From assembly GCA_947564305.1 (NCBI GenBank), contig CANOBT010000133.1:1-15010 (forward strand): DNA of 15,010 bases, in the 5' to 3' direction. Position 1 is the stretch's first letter. Every line of letters starts with the position of its first letter. Position numbers and translations under genes: made by a program. Source of the DNA: an uncultured Lachnospiraceae bacterium. GTDB lineage: Bacteria > Bacillota_A > Clostridia > Lachnospirales > Lachnospiraceae. This document shows, piece after piece, positions 1-6,855 of the stretch. The notes under the pieces were generated by a model. It had not been told where the DNA came from. It saw only the letters and a list, made by a program, of their open reading frames with translations, and ran no database searches.

Positions 1-17
1 AGAAATTTATTAACCAA

Positions 18-35
18 GTAGTCTTGATTGACTAC
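18..35 (+). repeat. Small perfect hairpin in the leader of the MobC-like gene
   Basis: GTAGTC (18-23) and GACTAC (30-35) form a 6-bp perfect stem around the loop TTGATT. It ends 15 nt before the Shine-Dalgarno of the next gene. It may be the tail of an upstream terminator, an operator for the ribbon-helix-helix protein, or chance. The window starts too close to decide. Confidence 0.35.
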
Positions 36-62
36 ACCATTATTATACTAGGAGGGGTAGTT

Positions 63-428
63 ATGCCGGGAAAACACAAGAATTCAACTATCAGCTTTCG
101 TGTTTCGGATTATGAAAGACGGGCGATTGAGGCAAATATCAAGATGAGTGGAATGCTGAAGAAGGATTATTTTATACGGAGCTGCATTTATAACAGGGTA
201 TGTGTGGTGGGGAAAAAGGAGACCATTTTTCCACTGGTGGAGGAACTGCGGAAGATGCAGGAGAAGATGGAGGTATTGAGAGAGCAGTTTCAGGCAGAGG
301 GGAAAATTGCAATGCCGGAGGAAGAATTTGCGGATATGCAGACGGATTACCTGCATTTGCTGAGAGCCGTCATTCGGATGCTGGATGGTGCAAAGTATTT
401 GTGGGAGGGAGACAGCGGAAAAAAATAG
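63..428 (+). CDS. MobC-like / ribbon-helix-helix mobilization accessory protein
   Basis: This is a 121-residue basic protein. Residues 7-40 (STISFRVSDYERRAIE followed by a helix ending IRSCIY) have the strand-helix-helix pattern of ribbon-helix-helix relaxosome accessory proteins of the MobC type, which bind near oriT and help the relaxase. The C-terminal part is helical and charged. I chose ATG 63 rather than the in-frame ATG 24 because AGGAGGGG (50-57) lies 5 nt before it; ATG 24 has no ribosome binding site. It lies upstream of a repeat-rich gap and a MobV relaxase on the same strand, which fits a mobilization role. MobC is usually paired with MobA/MobP relaxases, so the exact subfamily is uncertain. 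A plain DNA-binding regulator is the alternative. Confidence 0.7.
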   Translation: MPGKHKNSTISFRVSDYERRAIEANIKMSGMLKKDYFIRSCIYNRVCVVGKKETIFPLVEELRKMQEKMEVLREQFQAEGKIAMPEEEFADMQTDYLHLLRAVIRMLDGAKYLWEGDSGKK

Positions 429-451
429 GAGTAATGCAGGTGTGACGATAA

Positions 452-524
452 GTGACGGTTGCGACGGTATTTTATATATCGGTGTCGATAGCAAAAATAC
501 CGTCACAATCGACGCAACCGTCAC
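452..524. repeat. Long interrupted inverted repeat, candidate oriT or protein-binding hairpin
   Basis: The left arm GTGACGGTTGCG (452-463) plus ACGGTATTTT (464-473) is matched by AAAATACCGT (494-503) and CGCAACCGTCAC (513-524). The arms total 22 matching bases, with a 9-nt one-sided insertion (CACAATCGA, 504-512) in the right arm. A smaller TATCG/CGATA stem (477-481/486-490) sits in the loop. GTGACG also occurs just outside, at 442-447. There is no T-run after the right arm, so it is not a typical terminator. Its position between a relaxosome-type gene and the relaxase suggests an origin of transfer or a site for the ribbon-helix-helix protein. That role is inference. Confidence 0.6.
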
Positions 525-688
525 AGGGGAGAAAAAGACTGGTTAGATGGTGGGGAGATTTGGAATATATGCAGGCGGGGATATAAAGTGAGGGAGGACA
601 GCCGGGCAGACAGCGTGGAATATTTGAGCTGTGCGACAAATATTTCATCGGCTGGATGCGGGAACAAGGTCTCCGCTCCGCTTCGGTC

Positions 689-723
689 GGTGTATAACAG
701 ACATCCGCCGGATGTCTTACACC
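689..723. repeat. Strong palindrome in the pre-relaxase interval
   Basis: AGACATCCG (699-707) and CGGATGTCT (709-717) form a 9-bp perfect dyad around a single central C. GGTGTA (689-694) and TACACC (718-723) add 6 bp outside it, with four unpaired bases (TAAC) on the left. It is suited to cruciform formation or dimer binding. No T-run follows. Confidence 0.55.
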
Positions 724-753
724 CCGGCAGGGCGCAAAACCCGCTTGCGGGCT

Positions 754-816
754 GCATTTTTGATGGGCTCGCCTGTCAAAAATGCTTTTGCGTTACTTTT
801 GACAAAGGTAACAAAA
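754..816. repeat. Pair of adjacent hairpins in the pre-relaxase interval
   Basis: GCATTTTTGA (754-763) pairs perfectly with TCAAAAATGC (776-785). Directly after it, GTTACTTTTG (792-801) pairs with CAAAGGTAAC (803-812) at 9 of 10 positions, flanked by TTTT (786-789) and AAAA (813-816). A small CCCGC/GCGGG hairpin (740-744/747-751) precedes them. These are structural observations only. Confidence 0.5.
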
Positions 817-898
817 CATATTCCGCCTCAGGCTTCGCCTGTCGGCTCGTCTTTGGCTGGAATATAATTCGCTGTGGGCGGACTTTTATGTAACACAG

Positions 899-919
899 TG
901 TAGTACAGTCTGTAGTACA
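899..919. repeat. Short tandem direct repeat
   Basis: TGTAGTACA occurs at 899-907 and 911-919 with a 12-bp period. It lies in the gene-free interval and could be a small protein-binding iteron. Confidence 0.4.
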
Positions 920-1021
920 AAGCAAGCGGGAATTTTCTGCCAGAAAGAGAAAAGTGAGTAAAATAAAAAAGTTGTATAACAGTTTGTGCGACAAAAGGTA
1001 ATTATGTTTTACAGCATGTTA

Positions 1022-1066
1022 GCAATCGGACAGTGAGAAATTTTTCTTGTCTCATTTTGGGATTGC
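1022..1066. repeat. Two-step hairpin about 105 bp upstream of the relaxase
   Basis: GCATTC-type outer arms GCAATC (1022-1027) and GATTGC (1061-1066) enclose inner arms TGAGA (1034-1038) and TCTCA (1050-1054), separated by a symmetric 6-by-6 internal loop. The loop of the inner stem is AT-rich. Placement just upstream of a MobV gene is where such relaxases have their oriT. I cannot see a known nic consensus, so this is a candidate only. Confidence 0.4.
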
Positions 1067-1171
1067 CTTATGATACAGGCAGAAAGGCAGGAGAGGGGAT
1101 TTCAGAGTAATAGGCAGAGATATATTTATAAAAGCATTTACGGGTAAAAACAAAATGAGGGGGCAGCGTGT

Positions 1172-2620
1172 ATGGAGAGAACGATTTCAATGATGGTGGG
1201 AAAAGGTTCGTTAAATCATAACAACCGGACATTTATCGCCAAGAATGTAGACAGGGAACGAAGCAAAGGGAATAAAGTTTATGTGAAGGAAAGTATCAAG
1301 AAGGTCTACCACACACTTTTTGATGAAGCACTGGAGGCTTACAATGCCAAGCAGACAAGGGCAGACCGCAGGATCGATAATTACTATGAAAAAATCCGTA
1401 CCAGCAAGCAGGAAAAACTGTTCCATGAGTTGATTGTTCAGATAGGCAACAGAGATGATACCAACTGTGGCATGGTGGAGAGTGTTTATGCTCAACTGGC
1501 ATTGGAAGATTATATGAACGGATTTCAAGAGAGAAATCCTAATTTGCTAGTATTCAATGCGGTTATGCACCTGGACGAGGAAACGCCGCATCTTCATATT
1601 GATTATGTGCCATTTTCAACTGGAAATAAGCGTGGATTGGAGACGAAAGTATCTCTAAAAGGGGCATTGAAGGCACAGGGATTTGTCGGAACAGGACGAT
1701 TCGATACCGAGTGGAAACGCTGGGTAGAAAGCGAAAAACAGTGTCTTGCAGAGATTATGGAACATTATAAGATGGAATGGCTGCAAAAGGGAACACACGA
1801 AAAACATCTGTCAGTCTATGATTATGAGAAGAAAATGCGGAAAGCAGAGGTGGCAGAGCTGGAACAGGAGATTTCTGACCGGAAAGACAAAATAGAGAGC
1901 CAGAGTTCCCTCATGGAGGTAAATGAGGAAACGTTGCAATCCCAAGCACAGATTTTGGAGGAGAATGAGGCAAAGGCAGAGAAAATCCGGCAGGAGACGG
2001 AGAAAGTAAAAGAAGATTGGGAAAGGGTACAAATAGACAAGGATAAGGTGCAGGATTCCTATGAGTTTTATCAAAAGATGGCGAAAAGTGCAAAGGAGAG
2101 CTATGAACTATATCATTCATGGTGTGAGGAAAAGAAAAAATCTTATGAGGAATATGCAGAAAAGAACGATGTGCTTGTAGAGAAAACAAATGCTCTTGAG
2201 GGACAGATAAAGGGATTGGAACAGAGAAAATCTGATAGAGTGGAGGAAGTACAAGCAGAGGAGATAAAACTGGATATTGTGAAAATGCAGTTGCAGGAGG
2301 CTGTGGATGATTTTGAAGATGTGCAGAAACAGACAGAATTTGTGAAGGAACAGGCAATGCGACAGTATGAAAAATACCGCAGGGTTGAGCCAAGTGAAAG
2401 AGGAACAGCCATGTTTGACGATATGATCCAGTTAAAGCGGGAAAATATGATACTGAAGGCCGAGAACAGGACTTTGAAAGAGAAATTGCAGAAGGCATAT
2501 GATTTCATGAAACAGTTTACCATTAATGGGCTGAATATGCTGGAGCGTTTTCTGGAGTCCGTTGGAGAAAGAGTGCATAGTTTTTCGGGAAATATCGGTT
2601 TTGGTGGCAGGAGCAGGTAA
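1172..2620 (+). CDS. mobV: MobV-family relaxase (Pre/Mob plasmid recombination enzyme)
   Basis: This 482-residue relaxase would nick one strand at oriT and pilot the DNA during mobilization by a helper conjugation system. The N-terminal 200 residues form the relaxase domain. An early conserved stretch (SLNHNNRT, 13-20) is followed by the family signature HLDEETPHLH (133-142), which supplies the metal-binding histidines and acidic residues. Residues from about 220 to 450 are a long charged heptad-rich coiled coil, usual for MobV proteins. GAGGGGG (1157-1163) lies 8 nt before ATG 1172. No frameshift or stop is seen, so the gene looks intact. The repeat-rich interval upstream is the likely place of its target. 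No type IV secretion genes are in the window, so it would depend on a helper. Confidence 0.93.
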   Translation: MERTISMMVGKGSLNHNNRTFIAKNVDRERSKGNKVYVKESIKKVYHTLFDEALEAYNAKQTRADRRIDNYYEKIRTSKQEKLFHELIVQIGNRDDTNCGMVESVYAQLALEDYMNGFQERNPNLLVFNAVMHLDEETPHLHIDYVPFSTGNKRGLETKVSLKGALKAQGFVGTGRFDTEWKRWVESEKQCLAEIMEHYKMEWLQKGTHEKHLSVYDYEKKMRKAEVAELEQEISDRKDKIESQSSLMEVNEETLQSQAQILEENEAKAEKIRQETEKVKEDWERVQIDKDKVQDSYEFYQKMAKSAKESYELYHSWCEEKKKSYEEYAEKNDVLVEKTNALEGQIKGLEQRKSDRVEEVQAEEIKLDIVKMQLQEAVDDFEDVQKQTEFVKEQAMRQYEKYRRVEPSERGTAMFDDMIQLKRENMILKAENRTLKEKLQKAYDFMKQFTINGLNMLERFLESVGERVHSFSGNIGFGGRSR

Positions 2621-2643
2621 TTATAGTGAAGATAATGGAAAGA

Positions 2644-2672
2644 GGATAAGAGAAATGATTTTTTTCTTATCC
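2644..2672 (+). repeat. Hairpin between the relaxase and tnpV-like gene
   Basis: GGATAAG (2644-2650) pairs with CTTATCC (2666-2672), with a 15-nt AT-rich loop whose A- and T-runs can extend the stem. The T-run lies inside the loop rather than after the stem, so it is a poor intrinsic terminator. It may be a processing or attenuation element. Confidence 0.35.
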
Positions 2673-2695
2673 GTACATAAGAATGGAGGCAGACT

Positions 2696-3118
2696 ATGAG
2701 TAAAGAATTAGCAGAGGTTATTGTGGAAAACGGAATTGTGTATCGCTTGGGAGAACATGATTTGTATTATCCTGAGTTGTCTTTAGAGCAGAAAACGAAC
2801 TATCCGATTGGAAAGTATGGAATTATATTAGGGGAGTATTTGATGGAATGTCAGCGACATTGGTATCTTAAGATAGTTATGGCTGGGATTTGGAATGAAT
2901 ACTTACATGAAATTGATGAGGCGTGTCATAAGGAAGTGGAGTTGGCGGTGGAACGGATAAAGAAAAGGGAGGGCGTGACGGAACAGTTGAAAGCTGAAAA
3001 TCCACTGGAGTGGGTCGGTAAAGTGAATGGGATTAGGATGGGCGTAGAGGAAGAAGTTATATCGTATCTGGCAAAATTAGAAAAATACGGAAATTTATTT
3101 CTTGATACAAAAGTGTGA
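2696..3118 (+). CDS. tnpV: TnpV-like transposon-encoded protein
   Basis: This is a 140-residue protein resembling TnpV, a small protein of unknown biochemical role carried by Tn4451/Tn4453-type and related clostridial mobilizable elements. The recognisable parts are YYPELSLEQ near residue 24, IGKYGIILGEYL (38-49), the EIDEACHKEVE region in the middle, and EGVTEQLKAENPLEWVGKVN (91-110) near the end. Related TnpV proteins show the matching pattern of I-G-K-Y-G, a helix, then G-V-T-E-x-L-K-A and W-V-G-x-x-N. GGAGG (2685-2689) lies 6 nt before ATG 2696. It follows the relaxase by 75 nt, and its presence supports a clostridial mobile-element origin. Its function is not established. Confidence 0.75.
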   Translation: MSKELAEVIVENGIVYRLGEHDLYYPELSLEQKTNYPIGKYGIILGEYLMECQRHWYLKIVMAGIWNEYLHEIDEACHKEVELAVERIKKREGVTEQLKAENPLEWVGKVNGIRMGVEEEVISYLAKLEKYGNLFLDTKV

Positions 3119-3144
3119 GTTCTCATATTTTTTTAAGATTTCTC

Positions 3145-3176
3145 TTGCTTTATACAGTAGAGTATGTTAGTATAAT
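3145..3176 (+). promoter_or_regulatory. Candidate promoter of the restriction/SieB operon
   Basis: TATAAT (3171-3176) is a perfect -10 hexamer 38 nt before ATG 3215. TTGCTT (3145-3150) resembles a -35, but the 20-nt spacing is longer than the usual 17, so the -35 call is weak. An activator or the downstream XRE protein could compensate. It is placed at the start of the AT-rich six-gene cluster. Confidence 0.45.
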
Positions 3177-3214
3177 AGAAAGTATGTTCGGGTGCGTGCT
3201 TTTGGAGGATGAAA

Positions 3215-3427
3215 ATGAAAATTAGTTATAAAAAGTTATGGAAGTTATTGATTGACCGAGATATGAAGAAAAAAGATTTGGCAGAGTTATCTGGAATTAG
3301 TTCAGCTTCTATTGCGAAATTAGGAAGAAATGAAAATGTTAATACAGATATTCTGCTGAAAATTTGTGTCGCATTAAAATGTGATATATCTGATATTATG
3401 GAAATTGTAACAGAGATTGAGGTTTAA
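3215..3427 (+). CDS. XRE-family helix-turn-helix regulator
   Basis: This 70-residue protein is one helix-turn-helix domain of the Cro/C1 (HTH_26/YozG-like) type. KKKDLAELSGISSASIAKL (residues 18-36) gives the two helices, and NVNTDILLKICVALKCDISD (42-61) closes the five-helix fold. The ribosome binding site decides the start: GGAGG (3204-3208) directly abuts the upstream ATG 3209 but sits 6 nt before ATG 3215, so 3215 is chosen. It is the first gene of the cluster, 16 nt ahead of vsr. Small XRE proteins often control restriction-modification genes so that methylation precedes cutting. A controller role here is inference. Confidence 0.8.
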   Translation: MKISYKKLWKLLIDRDMKKKDLAELSGISSASIAKLGRNENVNTDILLKICVALKCDISDIMEIVTEIEV

Positions 3428-3443
3428 CAACTGAGGTGATTGG

Positions 3444-3890
3444 ATGGATCGGCTGACGAAAGAACAACGCCACAGGAATATGAAAAATATTAAAAATAAA
3501 GATACCGGTATAGAGGTAACTTTACGCAAAGCCTTGTGGAGTAAAGGGTATCGTTATCGCAAAAATGATAAGAAACTACCTGGGAAACCGGACATAGTTT
3601 TATCAAAATATAAGATAGCCATTTTCTGTGACAGTGAATTTTTTCATGGAAAAGATTGGGAGGTTTTGAAACCTCAGCTCGAAAGGGGAAAAAACGCTGA
3701 ATTTTGGATAAAGAAGATTTCAAGCAATCAGCAAAGGGATGAGGAAGTAAATAAACAGCTTCAATATCTTGGATGGACGGTAATACGTTTTTGGGGTAAA
3801 GATATTATGAAAAGAACGGATGAGTGCATACAAGTGATTGAAGAAACGATATTTGATATGATGCTGGATGCAGACGATTATTGTGAGTAA
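3444..3890 (+). CDS. vsr: Very short patch repair (Vsr) DNA mismatch endonuclease
   Basis: This 148-residue protein nicks next to T:G mismatches that arise when 5-methylcytosine deaminates, limiting mutations caused by a cytosine methyltransferase. It starts with RHRNMKNIKNKDTGIEVTLR (10-29), the conserved Vsr opening. LPGKPDIV (45-52) follows; its D50 corresponds to the catalytic aspartate of E. coli Vsr. Then come FCDSEFFHGKDW (61-72), the metal/zinc segment in its Gram-positive form, EFWIKKISSNQQRD (86-99), and GWTVIRFW (110-117). GAGGTG (3433-3438) lies 5 nt before the start. It is followed after 13 nt by the methyltransferase-endonuclease gene, as expected since Vsr works on the sites methylated by its partner. 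The length matches the family and the gene looks intact. Confidence 0.92.
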   Translation: MDRLTKEQRHRNMKNIKNKDTGIEVTLRKALWSKGYRYRKNDKKLPGKPDIVLSKYKIAIFCDSEFFHGKDWEVLKPQLERGKNAEFWIKKISSNQQRDEEVNKQLQYLGWTVIRFWGKDIMKRTDECIQVIEETIFDMMLDADDYCE

Positions 3891-3903
3891 AGGAGATTTT
3901 GCA

Positions 3904-5979
3904 ATGTACAGGTTAATAGATTTATTTGCAGGAATAGGAGGAATCAGAAAAGGTTTTGACAATGCATTTGGGGATGATATTGAGACGGTATTTGTGAGTG
4001 AATGGGATGAATATGCTCAAAAAACATACAAATTGAATTATCATGATGATTTTGAAATTGCTGGGGATATTACAAAAATTAGTGAAAAAGATATACCTGA
4101 ATTTGATATATGTTTAGCAGGTTTTCCATGTCAGGCATTTTCATTAGCTGGGAGACGTATGGGGTTTGATGATGATTATAAGGGAATGTGTCGTGGAACA
4201 TTGTTTCAAGATGTTGTAAGAATTTGTGAATATAGAAAACCGAAAGTGATTTTTTGTGAAAATGTTAAAGGATTGACTATTCATGACAGAGGGCGTACTT
4301 TTAAAGTAATAAAAAAGGCATTTGAACAGATTGGGTATACAGTATATGATAAGGTTTTGAATAGCAAAGACTTTGGTGTTCCACAGAACAGAGAACGAAT
4401 TTACATAGTTGCCTTTCGGAATGATATTGACAGCAGTTCTTTTAAGTTTCCAGAAGGGAATAATGCAGATACGTGTATTAGGGACATTCTGGAGGAACAA
4501 GAAGTCAGTGTGAAATATTATTTATCCACTGTATATGTGGATACACTGAGAAAACATAAGGAGAGACATAAGGCTAAGGGGAATGGGTTTGGGTATGAAA
4601 TAAGAGATTTAGATGGACAGGCAGGTGCAATAGTCTGTGGGGGAATGGGGCGCGAAAGAAATCTTGTGATTGATAAAAGGCTTACTAATTTTGTTCCGGT
4701 AACTCATATAAAAGGAGAAGTCAATCATGAGGGAATACGAAAGATGACTCCGAGAGAGTGGGCAAGGTTGCAGGGCTTTCCGGATGATTTTAAACTGGAA
4801 TTGGCCGATACGCATTTGTATAAACAATTTGGTAACAGCGTAACTGTAAATGTAATAGAAGCGATTGCAAGAGAAATAAGGAAGGTGTTGGAAATGGCAA
4901 AAAATAAAGATGGAAGAATGTTGGGAAATAAGGGTGAGTGGTCAGAATTATATGCATTTATGAAATTGTTGAGTCAGGGGAGAGTTTATGCTGCCAATGA
5001 GAAAGTAGAGAAAATTGACAGTGTGTTTTATCCTATCTTAAAAATTATGAGAGAAGAACAAAAGGGAGAACAGTTAGATTATGTGATTAAAGAAGATGAG
5101 ATTGTTGTGGAAGTACAGTCCAGAAGAATTATGACAATTGACAGGAATGAACTGGATGAACAGGCAGATAATCTTTTAGAGCAGATCGCAAGACATAGTG
5201 GTAGTTTTGAATTAGAAGAAGTGGCTGAATTTGCAAATGGAATTAAAGTTACGAAAATTAAAGCACCTTCAAGTGATACAACTGATATTTCCATGCAGAT
5301 ACAGGATACACATACAAATTATGTGCGAAATGTAGGATTTTCAATTAAGTCCGAGGTGGGACATGCTCCTACGCTGTTAAATGCAGGGAAAACAACTAAT
5401 TTTATATACAAAGTTGAGGGGATTTCCGGTAAGCAGGCAGAAGAAATTAATAATATTGATACCAGAAATAAGATTATAGACAGAATGGCTAAAATCAGAG
5501 AGTATGGTGGAGAAATAGAATTTTGTGGAATGAATCATGATGGATTTAAACGAAATCTTATTATGGTGGACAGCAGCATGCCAGAAATCATTGCAAATAT
5601 GTTGTTATATTTTTATGATGAAGATATTAAGGACTGTAAGACATTAGTGAAGTTAGCTGGGGAGCGTGATCCGTTGGGATATGGAGATGCTGCCATGTAT
5701 GAATACAAGTTCAAAAAATTCCTATGCTCCTGTGCATTGGGAATGAAACCGGCAAAAGTGTGGGACGGACTGGATGAGGCAAATGGTGGTTATATCATTG
5801 TTAAGGCAGACGGAGAGATTTTGGCTTATCATATCTATAATCGTAATTTCTTTGAACAGTATTTGCTGGATAATACAATTTGTGAAAGGGCATCTACTTC
5901 CAGACATGAATATATGAGCTTGTATGAAGATGGTGGAGAGATGTATTTGAAATTGAATTTACAGGTGCGGTTTAAGTAA
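3904..5979 (+). CDS. C5-cytosine methyltransferase fused to an HpaII-family restriction endonuclease
   Basis: This is a 691-residue bifunctional protein. Residues 1-325 are a complete C5-methyltransferase: motif I DLFAGIGG (6-13), catalytic GFPCQAFS (73-80, C76), ENVKGL (119-124), QNRERIYIV (161-169), a variable recognition region about 200-275, MTPREWARLQGFP (281-293) and GNSV (310-313). Residues from 331 on match the HpaII endonuclease family, with GNKGEWSELY (341-350), FYPILKIMREE (375-385), GFSIKSEVG (478-486) and PTLLNAGKTTNFIYKVEG (489-506). HpaII recognises CCGG, so that target is a guess. ATG 3904 is chosen over ATG 3868 because AAGGAG (3890-3895) is 8 nt before it and 3868 lies inside vsr. 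R and M are normally separate proteins. Residue M331 is preceded by AAGGAAGG (4878-4885) at 8 nt spacing, so a free 361-residue endonuclease may also be made. Confidence 0.88.
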   Translation: MYRLIDLFAGIGGIRKGFDNAFGDDIETVFVSEWDEYAQKTYKLNYHDDFEIAGDITKISEKDIPEFDICLAGFPCQAFSLAGRRMGFDDDYKGMCRGTLFQDVVRICEYRKPKVIFCENVKGLTIHDRGRTFKVIKKAFEQIGYTVYDKVLNSKDFGVPQNRERIYIVAFRNDIDSSSFKFPEGNNADTCIRDILEEQEVSVKYYLSTVYVDTLRKHKERHKAKGNGFGYEIRDLDGQAGAIVCGGMGRERNLVIDKRLTNFVPVTHIKGEVNHEGIRKMTPREWARLQGFPDDFKLELADTHLYKQFGNSVTVNVIEAIAREIRKVLEMAKNKDGRMLGNKGEWSELYAFMKLLSQGRVYAANEKVEKIDSVFYPILKIMREEQKGEQLDYVIKEDEIVVEVQSRRIMTIDRNELDEQADNLLEQIARHSGSFELEEVAEFANGIKVTKIKAPSSDTTDISMQIQDTHTNYVRNVGFSIKSEVGHAPTLLNAGKTTNFIYKVEGISGKQAEEINNIDTRNKIIDRMAKIREYGGEIEFCGMNHDGFKRNLIMVDSSMPEIIANMLLYFYDEDIKDCKTLVKLAGERDPLGYGDAAMYEYKFKKFLCSCALGMKPAKVWDGLDEANGGYIIVKADGEILAYHIYNRNFFEQYLLDNTICERASTSRHEYMSLYEDGGEMYLKLNLQVRFK
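4878..4896 (+). promoter_or_regulatory. Internal ribosome binding site and ATG at the methyltransferase/endonuclease junction
   Basis: AAGGAAGG (4878-4885), then 8 nt, then ATG (4894-4896), in frame with the fusion. The ATG begins MAKNKDGRMLGNKGEWSE, which is where an HpaII-type endonuclease would start. The product would be 361 residues, close to the known size of R.HpaII (about 358). Use in vivo is inference. Confidence 0.5.
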
Positions 5980-5992
5980 TAAGGGGAGAGAT

Positions 5993-6547
5993 ATGGGGAT
6001 TATAAAGGCAATAGTGGAAAAGTTGAAAATAAAGGAACTGTTTGCAATTTTATTTATAGCTGGTGTTTGTTTTAGTTTAATTCCATCGAATATTGCTGAT
6101 AAGATGGAAATCTTGGAGTTGCGAAATAGATATCAATCGTTTGTAAGCATTGGGTTGATTATTATAGGTTCTTATTATGTATTATGTACACTGCGAAAAA
6201 TCCAAAAAGCAATTCACAATAAAAAATATAGTGTTAAACGTATAGCTATAAAGTATATGAAAGAACATATGAGTATAGATGAGAAAAGATTACTTATAGA
6301 GCATTTTTATGACGGAAATGACAATACGTTTAATATGACTGGATATATTGAAATTAATGATGGTAGAAAAGCTGCACTAGAGAAGATGGGCATTATTTAT
6401 CGTTCGTCAAATGTTAGTTATTATACGATGTTTTCGTATAATTTGCAGCCATATGTATTGGAATATTTGAACCAAAATTTAATTTTAGGTAAAATTGATA
6501 TTCAAGGTACGCAACAAAATTATAGATTTAAATTTGACTTAGTATAG
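5993..6547 (+). CDS. SieB-like superinfection-exclusion membrane protein
   Basis: This is a 184-residue protein with two N-terminal membrane segments (about 15-30 and 49-67) joined by a short loop IADKMEILELRNRY. This arrangement, including the LIPS turn and the R-x-R-Y preceding the second helix, resembles the SieB family. SieB of phages such as P22 and lambda blocks lytic growth of superinfecting phages. The rest (68-184) is a basic cytoplasmic domain with no motif I know. AAGGGGAG (5981-5988) precedes ATG 5993 by 4 nt. It begins 13 nt after the restriction fusion, so it is probably co-transcribed, making an anti-phage role natural but not proven. SieB families are defined mainly by helix pattern, so the name is moderately secure. 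Confidence 0.65.
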   Translation: MGIIKAIVEKLKIKELFAILFIAGVCFSLIPSNIADKMEILELRNRYQSFVSIGLIIIGSYYVLCTLRKIQKAIHNKKYSVKRIAIKYMKEHMSIDEKRLLIEHFYDGNDNTFNMTGYIEINDGRKAALEKMGIIYRSSNVSYYTMFSYNLQPYVLEYLNQNLILGKIDIQGTQQNYRFKFDLV

Positions 6548-6566
6548 AGAAAGAAGGAAATATGTT

Positions 6567-6842
6567 ATGAAAGATATAAGTAAGAAAGTTTCATTGCTTT
6601 GTAGTGTGTGTGGCAACAGTCAGTTTATGGCTTTGGATTGTGAGGGCAAAGAAATTTTGGAATTTTCAGAGGCACCTATTTATAAATGCTCGGATTGTGG
6701 TTGCGAATTTTCCAGAGAACAATTGATTGAAGAAAATCAGGAAATGATAAATGCTAATTTGAATGATGTAAAGACAGAGGCAGTAAATGAATTAAAAAAA
6801 GAGCTACAAAAGAGTCTTGGAAAACTAGGAAGAATTCGTTAA
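6567..6842 (+). CDS. Small zinc-ribbon protein of unknown function
   Basis: This 91-residue protein has two CxxC pairs, C12/C15 (LCSVCGNSQF) and C41/C44 (YKCSDCGCEF), 26 residues apart. Such a pair of knuckles binds one zinc ion. The C-terminal half (about 50-88) is a charged helix: EELIEENQ-like sequence followed by VKTEAVNELKKELQKSLGK. Proteins of this shape are common hypothetical proteins in Firmicutes and other bacteria. No enzymatic residues are visible. AAGAAGG (6551-6557) precedes ATG 6567 by 9 nt. It lies 19 nt after the SieB-like gene, and its stop codon overlaps the ribosome binding site of the next gene, so the three are likely translated together. A nucleic-acid or protein adaptor role is possible but unproven. 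Confidence 0.75.
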   Translation: MKDISKKVSLLCSVCGNSQFMALDCEGKEILEFSEAPIYKCSDCGCEFSREQLIEENQEMINANLNDVKTEAVNELKKELQKSLGKLGRIR

Positions 6843-6855
6843 GGTGGTGTTTTGG

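Larger units (their letters stand above)
525..1171. other. Gene-free, repeat-rich interval before the relaxase
   Basis: I see no convincing gene in this 647-bp stretch. Short open frames here (for example 588-893) have no ribosome binding site, no recognisable domain, and run through the inverted repeats. It holds hairpins at 690-723, 740-751, 754-785, 786-816 and 1022-1066. It also has direct repeats: TGTGCGACAAA at 630-640 and 985-995, TGTATAACAG at 691-700 and 973-982, and TGTAGTACA at 899-907 and 911-919. The section of about 660-870 is visibly more GC-rich than its surroundings. This is what one expects of a structured cis-acting region such as an origin of transfer, although no nic site can be named from sequence alone. 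Confidence 0.6.

Noticed and set aside
588..893. Open frame of about 100 codons before the relaxase
   Set aside because: It has no ribosome binding site, runs through four hairpins, has an overlapping alternative frame of similar quality, and shows no protein-like domain. It is better read as a structured non-coding region.
1911..2498. 195-codon open frame on the minus strand
   Set aside because: It lies wholly within the relaxase coiled coil. It is a shadow frame produced by purine-rich Glu/Lys codons on the plus strand.
3868..3903. Earlier in-frame ATG for the methyltransferase fusion
   Set aside because: It lies inside vsr, has no Shine-Dalgarno, and would add 12 residues before the conserved YRLIDLFAG opening. 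ATG 3904 has AAGGAG at 8 nt.
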